Source of the DNA: Segatella copri
GTDB taxonomy: Bacteria; Bacteroidota; Bacteroidia; Bacteroidales; Bacteroidaceae
Length of the DNA stretch: 64,000 nucleotides
NCBI RefSeq assembly: GCF_002224675.1
Contig: NZ_NMPZ01000004.1
Span: 62,001 to 126,000, forward strand
Reading direction: 5' to 3'
This document shows positions 27,801-36,835 of the stretch, piece by piece. The notes beneath the pieces are model-generated. The model saw only the letters and a program-made list of their open reading frames with translations. It did no database searches and was not told where the DNA came from. The stretch's first letter is position 1. Every line of letters starts with the position of its first letter. Both the position numbers and the translations under genes were made by a program.

Positions 27801-30800
27801 CTGTCTTTGCTGCTGACCGGAATGCTCACCTGCAATGAAGATTGGTTGCATATGCAGTATGTTTATTATAAGGTTGTTGAGCAATCCTCTATTCTTGATC
27901 TCTTGGAGGTTTTTATTAACCCAATCTGTTATATCCTGGTCACTTACGCTCTTTATCCCATCACTTGTTTTCTTTTGGCGCTTAGGATATGGGAACATAG
28001 GAAAATGCAACTCAGAAGATTCATCAATCTTAAATCGGTCAAAGTTTGATTTTGATATGTATCCGCTTATTCTTGGGCTGAAACCTCTGAACAGGGTGTC
28101 AACAAACACATTGTCCACAGGGCATACGTATGCCTTGTCCATGAGTTGTATTTTTACCTTATCCTTATCTAATAAGTCCAGAATGTATCCATGTTTCTCC
28201 CTGTCAACTTCTTCCAACACATTTTGGGTGAGGTATTTCCATGCGTCTTGTAAGATGCTATTTATCAGATCTATATTTTCCTGGTTAAACTCTTTTGTGG
28301 AGTTGATATTCAAGGCTGCACACAAAAGAAGAACAATCCTGTTCTGGCTTTCTTTTACTTTACCCTTTTCAGACAGAGTTACCGTTTGCCATTTGCTTAC
28401 CTTTCTATTCCCATAGTGGGCGTCTGACCTTGATGGATAAATTGGAGAACTGAAATCTGTTTGTGTTAAGAAAAATTTATAGCTTTCCGAGAGGGCATAG
28501 TGACGGTTGCCTCTGATGTAATAATCAAGGCATATTTTGAGAAAGTCCTGCCAATCCGAGTCTGTAAAGCTTCTGGCGGCCAATTTTGTAGGAACTTTGG
28601 CACCTTTTAATGTAGGGTATACAACTTTCACCAATCCCAGGGTCTCCAAGGAATTGGAATGCTTTGGTATCCATCCAAACTGGTCAACATAGAGGGCACG
28701 AAGGTAGTTGGTAGGTTTGAAATCAATACCGTTAACCCCTCTGCTTCTTGCCTCTCCAAGATGTTTGAACATCTTCTTGAGCTCTATATTTTTCTCTAGC
28801 GACTTTTCAATACTCTCCCATGAGACAGGAGTAGGGGATGGGTCCTTGCTGTTTCCCATTCTCTTGTCTTCCAGATTCTTGAATAAAGGCATTAATGGAG
28901 CTGGAATCATAGGCATAGTCTTGAATGCCTGATATTGAGCTTCTTCTTCTTTGCTTAATCCTCCTCCTGGGTTGTAATCCTGAAGCCTGACTTCGCAAAG
29001 GTTGTGATATATTGCCGTACGAATCCAGTTACGTTCCACATCTTGATTGAGAGTCATTGCAGATTTTGCCGTGTTTTGGCGGCTATCTGTAAATGTAATG
29101 AACTTTCTTCCTTCGTATATCAACTCCAAGTCATTCTGATCTGCAGCAGGTTCTGCATTGTCTAGCAATATTGGTGCTAAAATACGGCCCATGAAGGTTG
29201 CACTGGCACGGAAATATTGGATTTTTCCAAAGTCAATGCTTCCTCCACAGTGTGGGCATACGTTTTTACCATATTGATCCCAGCACTCCTTATAACCGTT
29301 GCCATCATCGTTTTTAATTGCATTAATTCTAGAAACATCTGTACTTATTGTAAAGACGTTTTCTTGTACATTGTTTCTTGGGCATTTATTTGGCTCCTTT
29401 GCCAATATGAATGGTGAATAGGGACTGTTGCTCTTTTCAGATTTAGCATCCTCTTTGGTATCCTCTTCATCTGAAACGTAATCAAATATATCACTGTTGA
29501 GTTTTGTCGTATTCACTCTCATGCGGAAAGCCTCATTCTTATCATTACTTTGTTCTCCAACCAGCAGTGTTCCTCCACAGTGTGGGCATGTCGCTATTTC
29601 CAAAAGAGGTTTTTGGCAAGATGGACAGGTAGTGTTCTGGTAGGTGGTTAGGGATCCGAAGTTGATGCTGCTACCTTTATGGGTCTTACAATCCGGATTG
29701 GTGCAGACATAGATGCCTCTAATGGATCGAATGAAGAAATGGATACGTGAAGGCAATAGGGCACCTGCTGAACCATCTAGATTCAGCCCCATTATTTTTT
29801 CACCAAGCTTGTTTACAAGTCTCAGGCTTTCTTCCCTTGATAGCTTCTTGTTGAAGACATTAGATATGGCGCTAAGTGCCAATGATGGCTCTTTGTTTAT
29901 CTTTTTTCTTAAGCCCTCAATATCTCCAATCGTTGCCTTTCCTGAGAATTCTTTGTTTATTTCACCTAATAGATCAGCACATGCAGAGTTGTTTAAATCG
30001 GGTATAATTCGTTTGCCATCAATAATTTCTATATCTGATGCTGCTTTGCCGGTGATGTCCGATACGAACTGTTTCAGCTCTGTTGCTGTCTTAGGATCTT
30101 TTGGGTCACCAATTGTTGCAGAAGTCAGGGCAAAGTTTACCTGTTCTATGGTGACTCCAAAAGCATCCAGGATTCTTCTTATCTGAAGAGAAAGCTCTGC
30201 AGCAGAAGATCCAGTGTAGGTATGAGCTTCATCCAGTAATATCCATCTCAGTTTACCTTGTGATTTCTTAAGAATACATTGGTCTTCCGGTCTTACCAAC
30301 ATATAGTTAAGCATTGTTGGATTGGTGAAGAGAATCTGAGGCGGTGTCTCCCTTATCTGTCTTCGGGACAAGAGTTGGGGATGGGCTTGCAATGCCTTGT
30401 TTTTCTGTATGTCCTCAGGGGTGTCACCGTTGTATATGGCATAGGTGACCTTCGGAGAAAGTGCTGAGCACCAGGCATGTACTCTTCGTTGCTGGTTTTT
30501 CATCAGGGCATTGAGAGGGTAAATGAAGATGGCTTGCACCCCTTCATTTACTACTGTACTCTTCTGACGATACAGATCCTGTATGACAGGAATCATGAAG
30601 CATTCAGTCTTTCCTGAACCCGTTCCTGAAGTTACTACAATGGTCTTCTTGTCATTGAGCAATGTCTTCCAGCTGTTAGTTTGATGGGTATATGGAGCTC
30701 TATCCAGAGGAAAGCGATATTCTTCATCTTCTATGCTTCCTATGGCTCTGACAAATTTTTCGTCTAGAACATGCTGTTTGGTTGCATGTTCTAGAAACGT

Positions 30801-30980
30801 CATGGAAGAGCTTTTCCATGGAAAAATTGTCTGAAAGACAGGAGGGGCAATGAGAGGCTCCTTCTGTGTCAGGAGTTCTCTCAGATAGTTTTGCTCTTCC
30901 TTATGACCAGGAACCCATGTAGAAACCAAAGAATCTACGAGTGCCTTGTTTGCGTCTGTGTAGAATTTAGCGTAATCCAT
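24834..30980 (-). CDS. Large DEAD/DEAH helicase with DUF1998 domain (DruE-like)
   Basis: A 2048-residue superfamily 2 helicase. The Q-motif region is near Gln100, Walker A is SGTGSGKTE (118-126), DEAH is at 250-253, the SAT motif is near 290 and motif VI is QRAGRAGRR (near 1110). Several CxxC zinc-ribbon pairs interrupt the two RecA lobes (CPSCQKP, CPHCGG twice), and another follows (CPYCGR, near 1490). The C-terminal part has the DUF1998 cysteine cluster CNCDKACTNCLIDR (near 1635). This size and layout match DruE, the signature helicase of Druantia. DISARM DrmA/DrmB splits the same parts over two genes. It overlaps the upstream large gene by 14 bp and ends at a terminator. Confidence 0.85.
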   Translation of the reverse strand: MDYAKFYTDANKALVDSLVSTWVPGHKEEQNYLRELLTQKEPLIAPPVFQTIFPWKSSSMTFLEHATKQHVLDEKFVRAIGSIEDEEYRFPLDRAPYTHQTNSWKTLLNDKKTIVVTSGTGSGKTECFMIPVIQDLYRQKSTVVNEGVQAIFIYPLNALMKNQQRRVHAWCSALSPKVTYAIYNGDTPEDIQKNKALQAHPQLLSRRQIRETPPQILFTNPTMLNYMLVRPEDQCILKKSQGKLRWILLDEAHTYTGSSAAELSLQIRRILDAFGVTIEQVNFALTSATIGDPKDPKTATELKQFVSDITGKAASDIEIIDGKRIIPDLNNSACADLLGEINKEFSGKATIGDIEGLRKKINKEPSLALSAISNVFNKKLSREESLRLVNKLGEKIMGLNLDGSAGALLPSRIHFFIRSIRGIYVCTNPDCKTHKGSSINFGSLTTYQNTTCPSCQKPLLEIATCPHCGGTLLVGEQSNDKNEAFRMRVNTTKLNSDIFDYVSDEEDTKEDAKSEKSNSPYSPFILAKEPNKCPRNNVQENVFTISTDVSRINAIKNDDGNGYKECWDQYGKNVCPHCGGSIDFGKIQYFRASATFMGRILAPILLDNAEPAADQNDLELIYEGRKFITFTDSRQNTAKSAMTLNQDVERNWIRTAIYHNLCEVRLQDYNPGGGLSKEEEAQYQAFKTMPMIPAPLMPLFKNLEDKRMGNSKDPSPTPVSWESIEKSLEKNIELKKMFKHLGEARSRGVNGIDFKPTNYLRALYVDQFGWIPKHSNSLETLGLVKVVYPTLKGAKVPTKLAARSFTDSDWQDFLKICLDYYIRGNRHYALSESYKFFLTQTDFSSPIYPSRSDAHYGNRKVSKWQTVTLSEKGKVKESQNRIVLLLCAALNINSTKEFNQENIDLINSILQDAWKYLTQNVLEEVDREKHGYILDLLDKDKVKIQLMDKAYVCPVDNVFVDTLFRGFSPRISGYISKSNFDRFKIDESSELHFPMFPYPKRQKKTSDGIKSVSDQDITDWVNKNLQEIKNRGLLNNLIINILHMQPIFIAGEHSGQQQRQVLDKYEEQFNKGYLNILSCSTTMEMGVDLKGISEVVMNDVPPKPANYLQRAGRAGRRMETKALALTFCAPNPIGMSAWNNPGWSMAHITQMAQVRLESVQIIQRQVNSYLFSTYVASRGGIRVKATIENFFGGDVSSCDLFCDFLDDILNHQSHYQALLPKYAELVKGSILAVQDLESSTQKCKAKILKLKKEYGERVEIYDKIIEDTEGAPARQRYAVTNSKNNFVNSSLMPWLAENNFLPSAGIPTGLVEFTSDLDRAGKTGAKMPTLHMSHAVSAYAPGNKVIINEWCYEPSGITLKSRFDSTKKNVIQYCDHCHYTTIVYGKPLDECPSCHQLGTMHGLSNMTIGTNHFTEIVEPAGFTVGWDSKPTRVLKNDNAMNLIQPVLLKMEPWSENEHEIKFKMRSGANGSEILFYNKGKGYGYALCPYCGRMKVEDGFAGASDDKHPLALHKHLLAGKECQGTENDGANIRRNVLLVGRYQTDLVEIKFYDVNSNPIIDPNTLYSLGAILSRKLTEILGINDGEIDFGYNKSYNSIFIYDTALGGSGYSPLLFDYKDEVFKAAYDALKGCNCDKACTNCLIDRNTQWYLNYLDRHAALSWLTMEVESREVDDNIKKICPDAKKVTSDLTTELYHLMRSNMLDSLSIFISGKVENWEADTFPFAHNIKELSLNDIKINYVLDKKINFKLLPADQLTSALNMLYKEDIYVMTDQKDVHPLIMLSFKSGEHKIYFSNEACNDFNDSWGQAANIFISTEDFPKFTVEKIDKEAIIHELTTSNSQMFEEYITKDLDSNTLLDGIVDSNPTQWEQIGKYLSSMQHVRMNYSDRYLNSPLGCILLASLIKQLKRRYGLKVDRLTIMRSSKENAGYVPTYYNIEDDDTFTLEKNFKKRNDCDQFLQKCMSEIANTPVEIKYELLPHYRSLTIQSEKYDVSIRPDGGIAYGWDLDRSINPGITYSEIKNNLGQSLALHNKVIRSGGILYTIAAKEK

Positions 30981-33900
30981 TATATTTCTTGTTTAATATC
31001 TTTAATGCTTTTGTAAATATATACGAATACATCGTGGTGAAGTATGTCCTATAGAAATTGATGATTCTTCTAAGTCGGATATTTTCTTCACTTTTATCAG
31101 TCCAGATGTCCATTCCTTCCCCATATGCATACTCTGCAGCAATGATAGGAGATTTTAGAAAGGTGAATTGGTATCCAGTAATGCCTTGACAAGCATTCGG
31201 GACAAAATAATTCGCTTCTGGTTTTATGGTTATATACGGCAAGTCTTCATTGTTGTCATTCTTTCCCAAAATCCTAGACCGTAAATCCAATATTTCTCTT
31301 TTAGAGAATAAATCCTCAGTTTCATTTAATTCTCCCGAAATGAACTTCTTGACATCCTCGGTATATTCAGAGTCTAATGTTGCTTTTAGCATTTCCTCCA
31401 AGTAGGTCATGAAAAGAGGCATGAGAGTCATGGCTATATTTATGTCAATGGTACTATACATCTCGAAAATACTGTCGATTGCTCTTTGCCAGTCTTCTTG
31501 TTTAATCCAATGAATTCCTATCGCATATTCATGTTCCAGTCTGCTTACTTCAGAGGTGAAAATCTGATTCTTGCCGGCAAGAAACATTGCTAGAATGAAT
31601 CTTGTAAGAAGGCTAGGATCCTCTGCAATGGTACTGATGCATTCAAATACCTTGAACGGAAGATGGTATTCTGCTGCTATCTCAAAATACCTGGTGACAC
31701 TTTTCCAATGAGGTCCATCATCAAGTCTCTCAGATTCCAGGAATCTTTTCCATCTTACTGAAGTGGACTCCATATTCTCATCTTCTGCGTCTTGATGTAC
31801 ATCTTCTTCCAGATGAATGACTTTTGGAATCATCTGCTTTTCTTCATATTTATCAGAGAAAATGGCATAAGTATTCGAGTCATAGTTAGACAAACTGCTA
31901 CTGATATTTCCATCCGTGCAATAGCCTAAATCTATTATCTCAATGCTAGAGTCTGGGATGTTTATACCCATAGGAAGCGCCATGACTTTCCCTTTGTATT
32001 CTTCTTCCGAATGTATAGCATCAATATTGAATACTCTAATTTGTTTTTTATATTCCAATTCGTCATAGGATGTACCATATATGTATCGTTTTATTTTGAT
32101 GGAAATACCCTCCAAAGAGAAAAGAATATGACTGTTGATATCATCATATTCATCTACATAGAGGTCATAGATTCTTCTGATGGATTCTTCGAAGTTACTC
32201 AACGGTATGATACCTTCCGGAAATTTTCCGGTGATACAGACTTCTGATTCTATGCCTTTTGAATCAATATAGCTGATTCGATACTTGTTCTCTCTATTTC
32301 CATGAGTGATAATGCGATAGCTGGTGAGATCATTTACAGATATAATCTCTCCTTGTTTGACGTGATGGTTCTGTGAATCAAGAATTGATAGTCCTATGAA
32401 TGGAGCAGGAATTTCTATTTTCAAAGATGGCATGCCAGCTATCAGGATTCTAAATCCTATTGTTGGACATATCTTTCCGCTTTCATTACGCTCAATATGC
32501 CATCTGTTTTCAGATATAGAGTGTACTGAAAGGTTCTCGTTTTTCTCCATCACAACTTTTCCTCTGCTATTGTGACATGATATCGTTGCAGAGGTTATGG
32601 TTTCATTTGAAGATTCAAAAGTCAAGTTACCGATGGAATAGAATGACTCAATCAAAGTATGATTGTCCGGCAGGTCAATCTTGATTTCAATCCATCCAAA
32701 TGGCAATATATGGTTTCTTGAAATTTTATGCCATATCTTTTCGGTTCTCAATCTGTAGTATGCGCAATATTGTTTTGATTCGACAGGTTGCCCACTTTCA
32801 TTCCAAACAGAAATGTAGGGACATCTGTTTAACAGCTTATAGTTACTGCTTTCTAACCATCCAATGAAGATACCACCAAATTCTACAGAATACTTTGTAA
32901 ATGTGTTGGTGAAAGTCATGTGGTCAGATGTTGCAGAATTTACCAGCTCCAAAAATTCTGAGAATTCATAGCAAACCACCTCAGTATGATCATACAGTTC
33001 AAATATTTTAGAATTCTCTACATCAACAGCTTCCCAGTCTTTGGTGACTAAAATAACGTTACTCTCAGCTTTCCTTCCTCTTTGCTGGATGTATATGTTG
33101 TTCGTCTTTTGGAACTGTTGAGGGGTAGAGAACTCTGGTGGATAGCAATTCAGCGCATTGATAAAAAGACATTCTCCTTCATTGGAGATAAGCTTCAATT
33201 CAATATATGATTCTCCCTTCCATGAGAATTTTCTTTTTTCAAAGTTCATGCAGTGGTAGATTCCGTTCTGGATACCACTTTCACTTTCCTCAAGCTTGCT
33301 ACGTTTATATGTTGCAACGTACTGTTGATTAACAAATAAGTCGAATGAGAAAGTTTCTTCACAATTCAGTCCGGCTATGGTTCTACTGCTGATGTTGATA
33401 GAATGATTCAGACAATAATGTAATTCCACCATGTCGTTCTTAAATTGTACTTCCCAGTTGAAAGACAGAGGTTTACGACTATGTCCCGTTTTTGCTTCTG
33501 ATGCAGTTCGCTTCAAAGAGCTTGTCAGTTCATGAAGTTCCCCGTCTTTGTTGGAATCGTATGGTAAAAGATCTTCACGGTCTTCTACTATAGCATGTGC
33601 AATTTGGGTGGAAATTTCGTATATGCTATCATTTTTGAATGATTTCGGTAAGTAGGAAACACAGCTCAAAGATGCTATATTTGCAGTATTCAAGTCTATA
33701 TTGAGACTGCTGTATTCTTCCACTAGATGGCGTAAGAATTCTTTGTATCCACTAAAATTGGTCTTGTTATTTACGACATAGCCTATAGGCAGACCTCCTT
33801 GCATCAAAAGAGATCTGAAATAATGATATCTATTGTCATGGATGAAATGAAACCCCCATCTCTTATAAGCCAGTCTTGCCGATTTATATAAGTCGTCACT

Positions 33901-36240
33901 GAAGCTTTTTGGGATATTAATGCTTTCAGCGATAGCTTCCCTTGAAGGAGAACCGCCATCGTAGATTTTTTGCCACCATATGGCATAATACAATGCAGCT
34001 TCTTCTCCCACAGCATAGAGATCTCGCTTGAGATAGGCTCGATAGAGACTTCTTGCTAGTTCTTCCTGTTCTTCGGGCGTGATATTCATTTTCCATATTG
34101 GGTTCAGAGGTCTAGAAAGGCCTCTGATTTTTAGAATGTTATCGAAAACAGGATGTTTGCCAGCATCATATGTATATGTTATACTGGCTGCCTCTTTTGC
34201 TAGATTTTCATCATCATTCTCAGAGGTTAATTCCTCTTCATAATTAGTTATTTTGCCCCCTTTCTCTGCAATTTGGTCTTTATCTTCTAGGGTTTCTGAT
34301 TCGATTCCCTCAAATTCGTTTTTTTCTGATTCTTCATTAGAGCCTGATTCCTCTGTTTTAGCAGCATTCTCAAGAGCAACTAGCTGTTTATATTCGAGAG
34401 ACTGCATGTCTTCTTGTATGCTAGTCTCTTTCCCTTCTTTAATTTCAATGTATTGCATTGGGGTGGTTTCCTCTGTTATATCAGAAATAGAATTTTCTTC
34501 CTCAATGTTATCTGTCGCCTCATTGATTTCTGCGTTCAAAGGTTCATCTTGGAGTTCAGACTCTTCAGTTTTGTTTTTGCTTGTTTCTTCACTAGTGGTT
34601 GGTTCAACCTTTGTAATATGGTTTACAGGCAATACAGGCAGACTATCTTCCATAGCCTGCTTCTTTTCTTCTTTGATTTCTTCCTGTAGCTTTTCTTGAG
34701 CTTGTCCTTCTGGCAAATTCTCTTCTGCAGCTTCTTTGCTTTCTAGTTTTGATGCATCGATGGTATCATTATTATAAAGATCTATCTGGAGATTACTTTT
34801 TTTTATGAATAGTTCTATTAGTTCATCTTTTGATTCTTGAGAAAAAAATACGATGTTTCTAAAAGCTTGAAAATTTCTCAAATTATCTGTTGCTCTTAGT
34901 ATTGCACCAATCGTGTAGGTTTTTGCACACTTTAGAGCTTCAAATGTTTCGTCTGATATTAAATTGTGGTCATACAGCTCAATAATAGATGTTGAGTGGT
35001 AGATATATATAGGAGTTGATATTTTGTTCTTATTGGATGCTTTAGCGGTCTTCTTTTCCGTTGTCTTAGCTTTTGAATTTTCAGTTTTGGTTGTAACGTT
35101 GTCAATTTTCTTGTTGCAGAGTTCTACTTTTAGCCAATTTCTGTATTTTACGATGTTACATAATTCTTCCTTAATAGTCTCTATATGTAAAGAATTGAAA
35201 TCATTGAAGTATGTTAAATTCTTTGTTTTGTAAAGGATAGCTTCTATTGTAGATAATTCTTTTTGCTTTAATACCTCCAATGTGCATCTTGAAATTAAAT
35301 TCTGTTCGAATAGTTCGTCAACAGAAGTTGTCAAGTATACGTATATGTTGTTGGCCACCATTTTTGAATTAATGGAGGCTTCTTTACTTTCTGTTATATT
35401 TTCCGATTTTCTTTGTAGTTGATGTTTAGAAAATTTATAGTCTTTTATTTTGTATAACACCATAAGTAGGGCATTAAAATCCCTTTCCCCAACTTTGTGC
35501 TTAAAATATGTTAAGTGACCTATCATGTTATTTAAAAAAGCATGTACGTCGTTTATCGTATAGATACTTTCTTTTTTTAACAGAGAAAATTCGCTTTCCG
35601 TAATTACATTGTTTTGATAATATAATGCTAAATCTACGTTTCCTTCACTACCCAGTTGGGTATGGCAGTCCAGCGCACTAGTGTAGCTGCTCTTTGGGCT
35701 AGTTGTGATATGACAGTTATCTTCTTTTTCTTTTCTTTCAGCTTTTGTGAAATTTAGAATGCCTTTCATTGCAGATAACATTTCTTCATATCTCTCTGCC
35801 CCAAGTCTTGTTTTCAGATATTCTTTAAAGGTGTTGCTTGCCGATTGAAAAAACAAAATAGCTTCAAAAGTAACAAGCCCAGCTTCTTTGAATATAGACA
35901 ATTCTTCTTTAGTGATGAACTTGATTTTGCACATTTCATCTACTGTCATGTCTTGGACTGACAGCGGCTTATTTTTTGCAATGAAATTGGCATCAAAAAT
36001 CTCTTGGTATTGATTTCTTTTGTGTACGACTGAGGAAAGTATATTTTGTATTTGTAGATAATTCCTATGAGTCATTCCTTGAATTGTCAATAATTCCTCA
36101 ATATTATGAGTGTCACCTATAAAACCTAATAATTTTCCTACGGTAACTAACCTTTTTGAAATTAGGATATTATATGTTTCTAAGCTGATCATGTTGTCAT
36201 AGAACAACTCTTTGATGGATGTCTCTTCAGTTATTATCAT
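30967..36240 (-). CDS. DruH-like large protein with five N-terminal repeats
   Basis: A large (about 1757-residue) protein encoded directly before the DruE-like helicase, as DruH is in Druantia type III. Residues 1-480 contain five repeats (about 7-70, 98-163, 201-266, 305-365, 417-480) with the pattern S-I-x-E-L…NLIS-x-E…L…TI-x-AIL, reminiscent of the helix-hairpin RNA polymerase alpha-CTD fold. A Lys/Thr-rich linker precedes the last repeat. An acidic, Glu-rich linker (about 490-690) leads to a conserved-looking core starting near WKMNITPEEQEELARSL, which I associate with the STY4851/ECs_5259-type (DruH) family. The open frame extends to a TTG at 36261, but that codon is part of the -7 box; the ATG at 36240 is the credible start. 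Confidence 0.7.
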   Translation of the reverse strand: MIITEETSIKELFYDNMISLETYNILISKRLVTVGKLLGFIGDTHNIEELLTIQGMTHRNYLQIQNILSSVVHKRNQYQEIFDANFIAKNKPLSVQDMTVDEMCKIKFITKEELSIFKEAGLVTFEAILFFQSASNTFKEYLKTRLGAERYEEMLSAMKGILNFTKAERKEKEDNCHITTSPKSSYTSALDCHTQLGSEGNVDLALYYQNNVITESEFSLLKKESIYTINDVHAFLNNMIGHLTYFKHKVGERDFNALLMVLYKIKDYKFSKHQLQRKSENITESKEASINSKMVANNIYVYLTTSVDELFEQNLISRCTLEVLKQKELSTIEAILYKTKNLTYFNDFNSLHIETIKEELCNIVKYRNWLKVELCNKKIDNVTTKTENSKAKTTEKKTAKASNKNKISTPIYIYHSTSIIELYDHNLISDETFEALKCAKTYTIGAILRATDNLRNFQAFRNIVFFSQESKDELIELFIKKSNLQIDLYNNDTIDASKLESKEAAEENLPEGQAQEKLQEEIKEEKKQAMEDSLPVLPVNHITKVEPTTSEETSKNKTEESELQDEPLNAEINEATDNIEEENSISDITEETTPMQYIEIKEGKETSIQEDMQSLEYKQLVALENAAKTEESGSNEESEKNEFEGIESETLEDKDQIAEKGGKITNYEEELTSENDDENLAKEAASITYTYDAGKHPVFDNILKIRGLSRPLNPIWKMNITPEEQEELARSLYRAYLKRDLYAVGEEAALYYAIWWQKIYDGGSPSREAIAESINIPKSFSDDLYKSARLAYKRWGFHFIHDNRYHYFRSLLMQGGLPIGYVVNNKTNFSGYKEFLRHLVEEYSSLNIDLNTANIASLSCVSYLPKSFKNDSIYEISTQIAHAIVEDREDLLPYDSNKDGELHELTSSLKRTASEAKTGHSRKPLSFNWEVQFKNDMVELHYCLNHSINISSRTIAGLNCEETFSFDLFVNQQYVATYKRSKLEESESGIQNGIYHCMNFEKRKFSWKGESYIELKLISNEGECLFINALNCYPPEFSTPQQFQKTNNIYIQQRGRKAESNVILVTKDWEAVDVENSKIFELYDHTEVVCYEFSEFLELVNSATSDHMTFTNTFTKYSVEFGGIFIGWLESSNYKLLNRCPYISVWNESGQPVESKQYCAYYRLRTEKIWHKISRNHILPFGWIEIKIDLPDNHTLIESFYSIGNLTFESSNETITSATISCHNSRGKVVMEKNENLSVHSISENRWHIERNESGKICPTIGFRILIAGMPSLKIEIPAPFIGLSILDSQNHHVKQGEIISVNDLTSYRIITHGNRENKYRISYIDSKGIESEVCITGKFPEGIIPLSNFEESIRRIYDLYVDEYDDINSHILFSLEGISIKIKRYIYGTSYDELEYKKQIRVFNIDAIHSEEEYKGKVMALPMGINIPDSSIEIIDLGYCTDGNISSSLSNYDSNTYAIFSDKYEEKQMIPKVIHLEEDVHQDAEDENMESTSVRWKRFLESERLDDGPHWKSVTRYFEIAAEYHLPFKVFECISTIAEDPSLLTRFILAMFLAGKNQIFTSEVSRLEHEYAIGIHWIKQEDWQRAIDSIFEMYSTIDINIAMTLMPLFMTYLEEMLKATLDSEYTEDVKKFISGELNETEDLFSKREILDLRSRILGKNDNNEDLPYITIKPEANYFVPNACQGITGYQFTFLKSPIIAAEYAYGEGMDIWTDKSEENIRLRRIINFYRTYFTTMYSYIFTKALKILNKKYNGLR

Positions 36241-36258
36241 ATCTCTATTATTTTTCTG

Positions 36259-36266
36259 CAAATTTA
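36259..36266 (-). promoter_or_regulatory. -7 box TAAATTTG of the Druantia-like operon
   Basis: On the minus strand TAAATTTG fits TAnnTTTG and lies 18 bp before the ATG at 36240. It contains the TTG that begins the longer open frame, which argues against that start. Confidence 0.65.
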
Positions 36267-36343
36267 ATAAAAAGATAATTAACTGACGTGTTTTTTATGA
36301 AATATTTTTCAGTTTTATGCTATATAACATGATTTTTTCTCTT

Positions 36344-36364
36344 CTGTGCAGATAGGCTGCACAA
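36344..36364. promoter_or_regulatory. Dyad operator C, upstream of the Druantia-like operon
   Basis: CTGTGCAG-N5-CTGCACAA, with one mismatch in the dyad. The spacer ATAGG is identical to that of operator D. It lies about 104 bp upstream of the DruH-like start and 78 bp upstream of its -7 box. Confidence 0.65.
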
Positions 36365-36620
36365 TATCGATGCTTTTGATGTTTTTATGCATTTCCATAT
36401 TACCATAACATTCTAGTTTAATAGATGATGATTTTGTGATGTTATGACTTATACGGACCATACGTAGTAAAATAATATAAGCGTGTGGATACGCTGTATG
36501 TTTAGTGCTGCAGTATTACATATTAGAAGAAACTAAATGTTATGACAGGATTTTCATTTTAACATATGATCTTCAGTGTTTGTAAACATTTCTCTCTTTC
36601 TCTAAAAATCGTGTAACAAA

Positions 36621-36736
36621 ACTGAGCCCATTTTTAGAAGTATTTCCTGGTTCATTATCAAGTAAAATATCAATTGACTATAAGATGTTTACATTAAATG
36701 ATTTAATTTAAAATGACTTTTCAAAATGGACCCAGT
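36621..36736. mobile_element. Candidate 116-bp MITE or IS remnant
   Basis: The ends ACTGAGCCCATTTT (36621-36634) and AAAATGGACCCAGT (36723-36736) are inverted repeats (12/14). Similarity extends inwards to about 21 bp (17/21). The interior is A/T-rich and non-coding. AAA flanks both ends and may be a 3-bp target duplication, though this is weak in A/T-rich DNA. It sits between the truncated WYL gene and the Druantia-like operon. Confidence 0.5.
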
Positions 36737-36835
36737 AAATCATTTGTCGGTGCTCTCTCTTCAATTTTACCTTATGCTTGTGGTTTACCTTTTAAACCCT
36801 GTCTTCCGGCAAGTACTTATGGATTTAGTCAAATT

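Noticed and set aside
34253..34699. Serine-rich plus-strand frames
   Set aside because: They are antisense to the Glu-rich linker of the DruH-like protein; GAA/GAG codons give Ser/Phe-rich shadows.
24834..36240. DISARM
   Set aside because: Helicase and DUF1998 parts are in one chain, and no DrmC phospholipase D-type gene or dedicated DISARM methylase is adjacent; DruE fits better.
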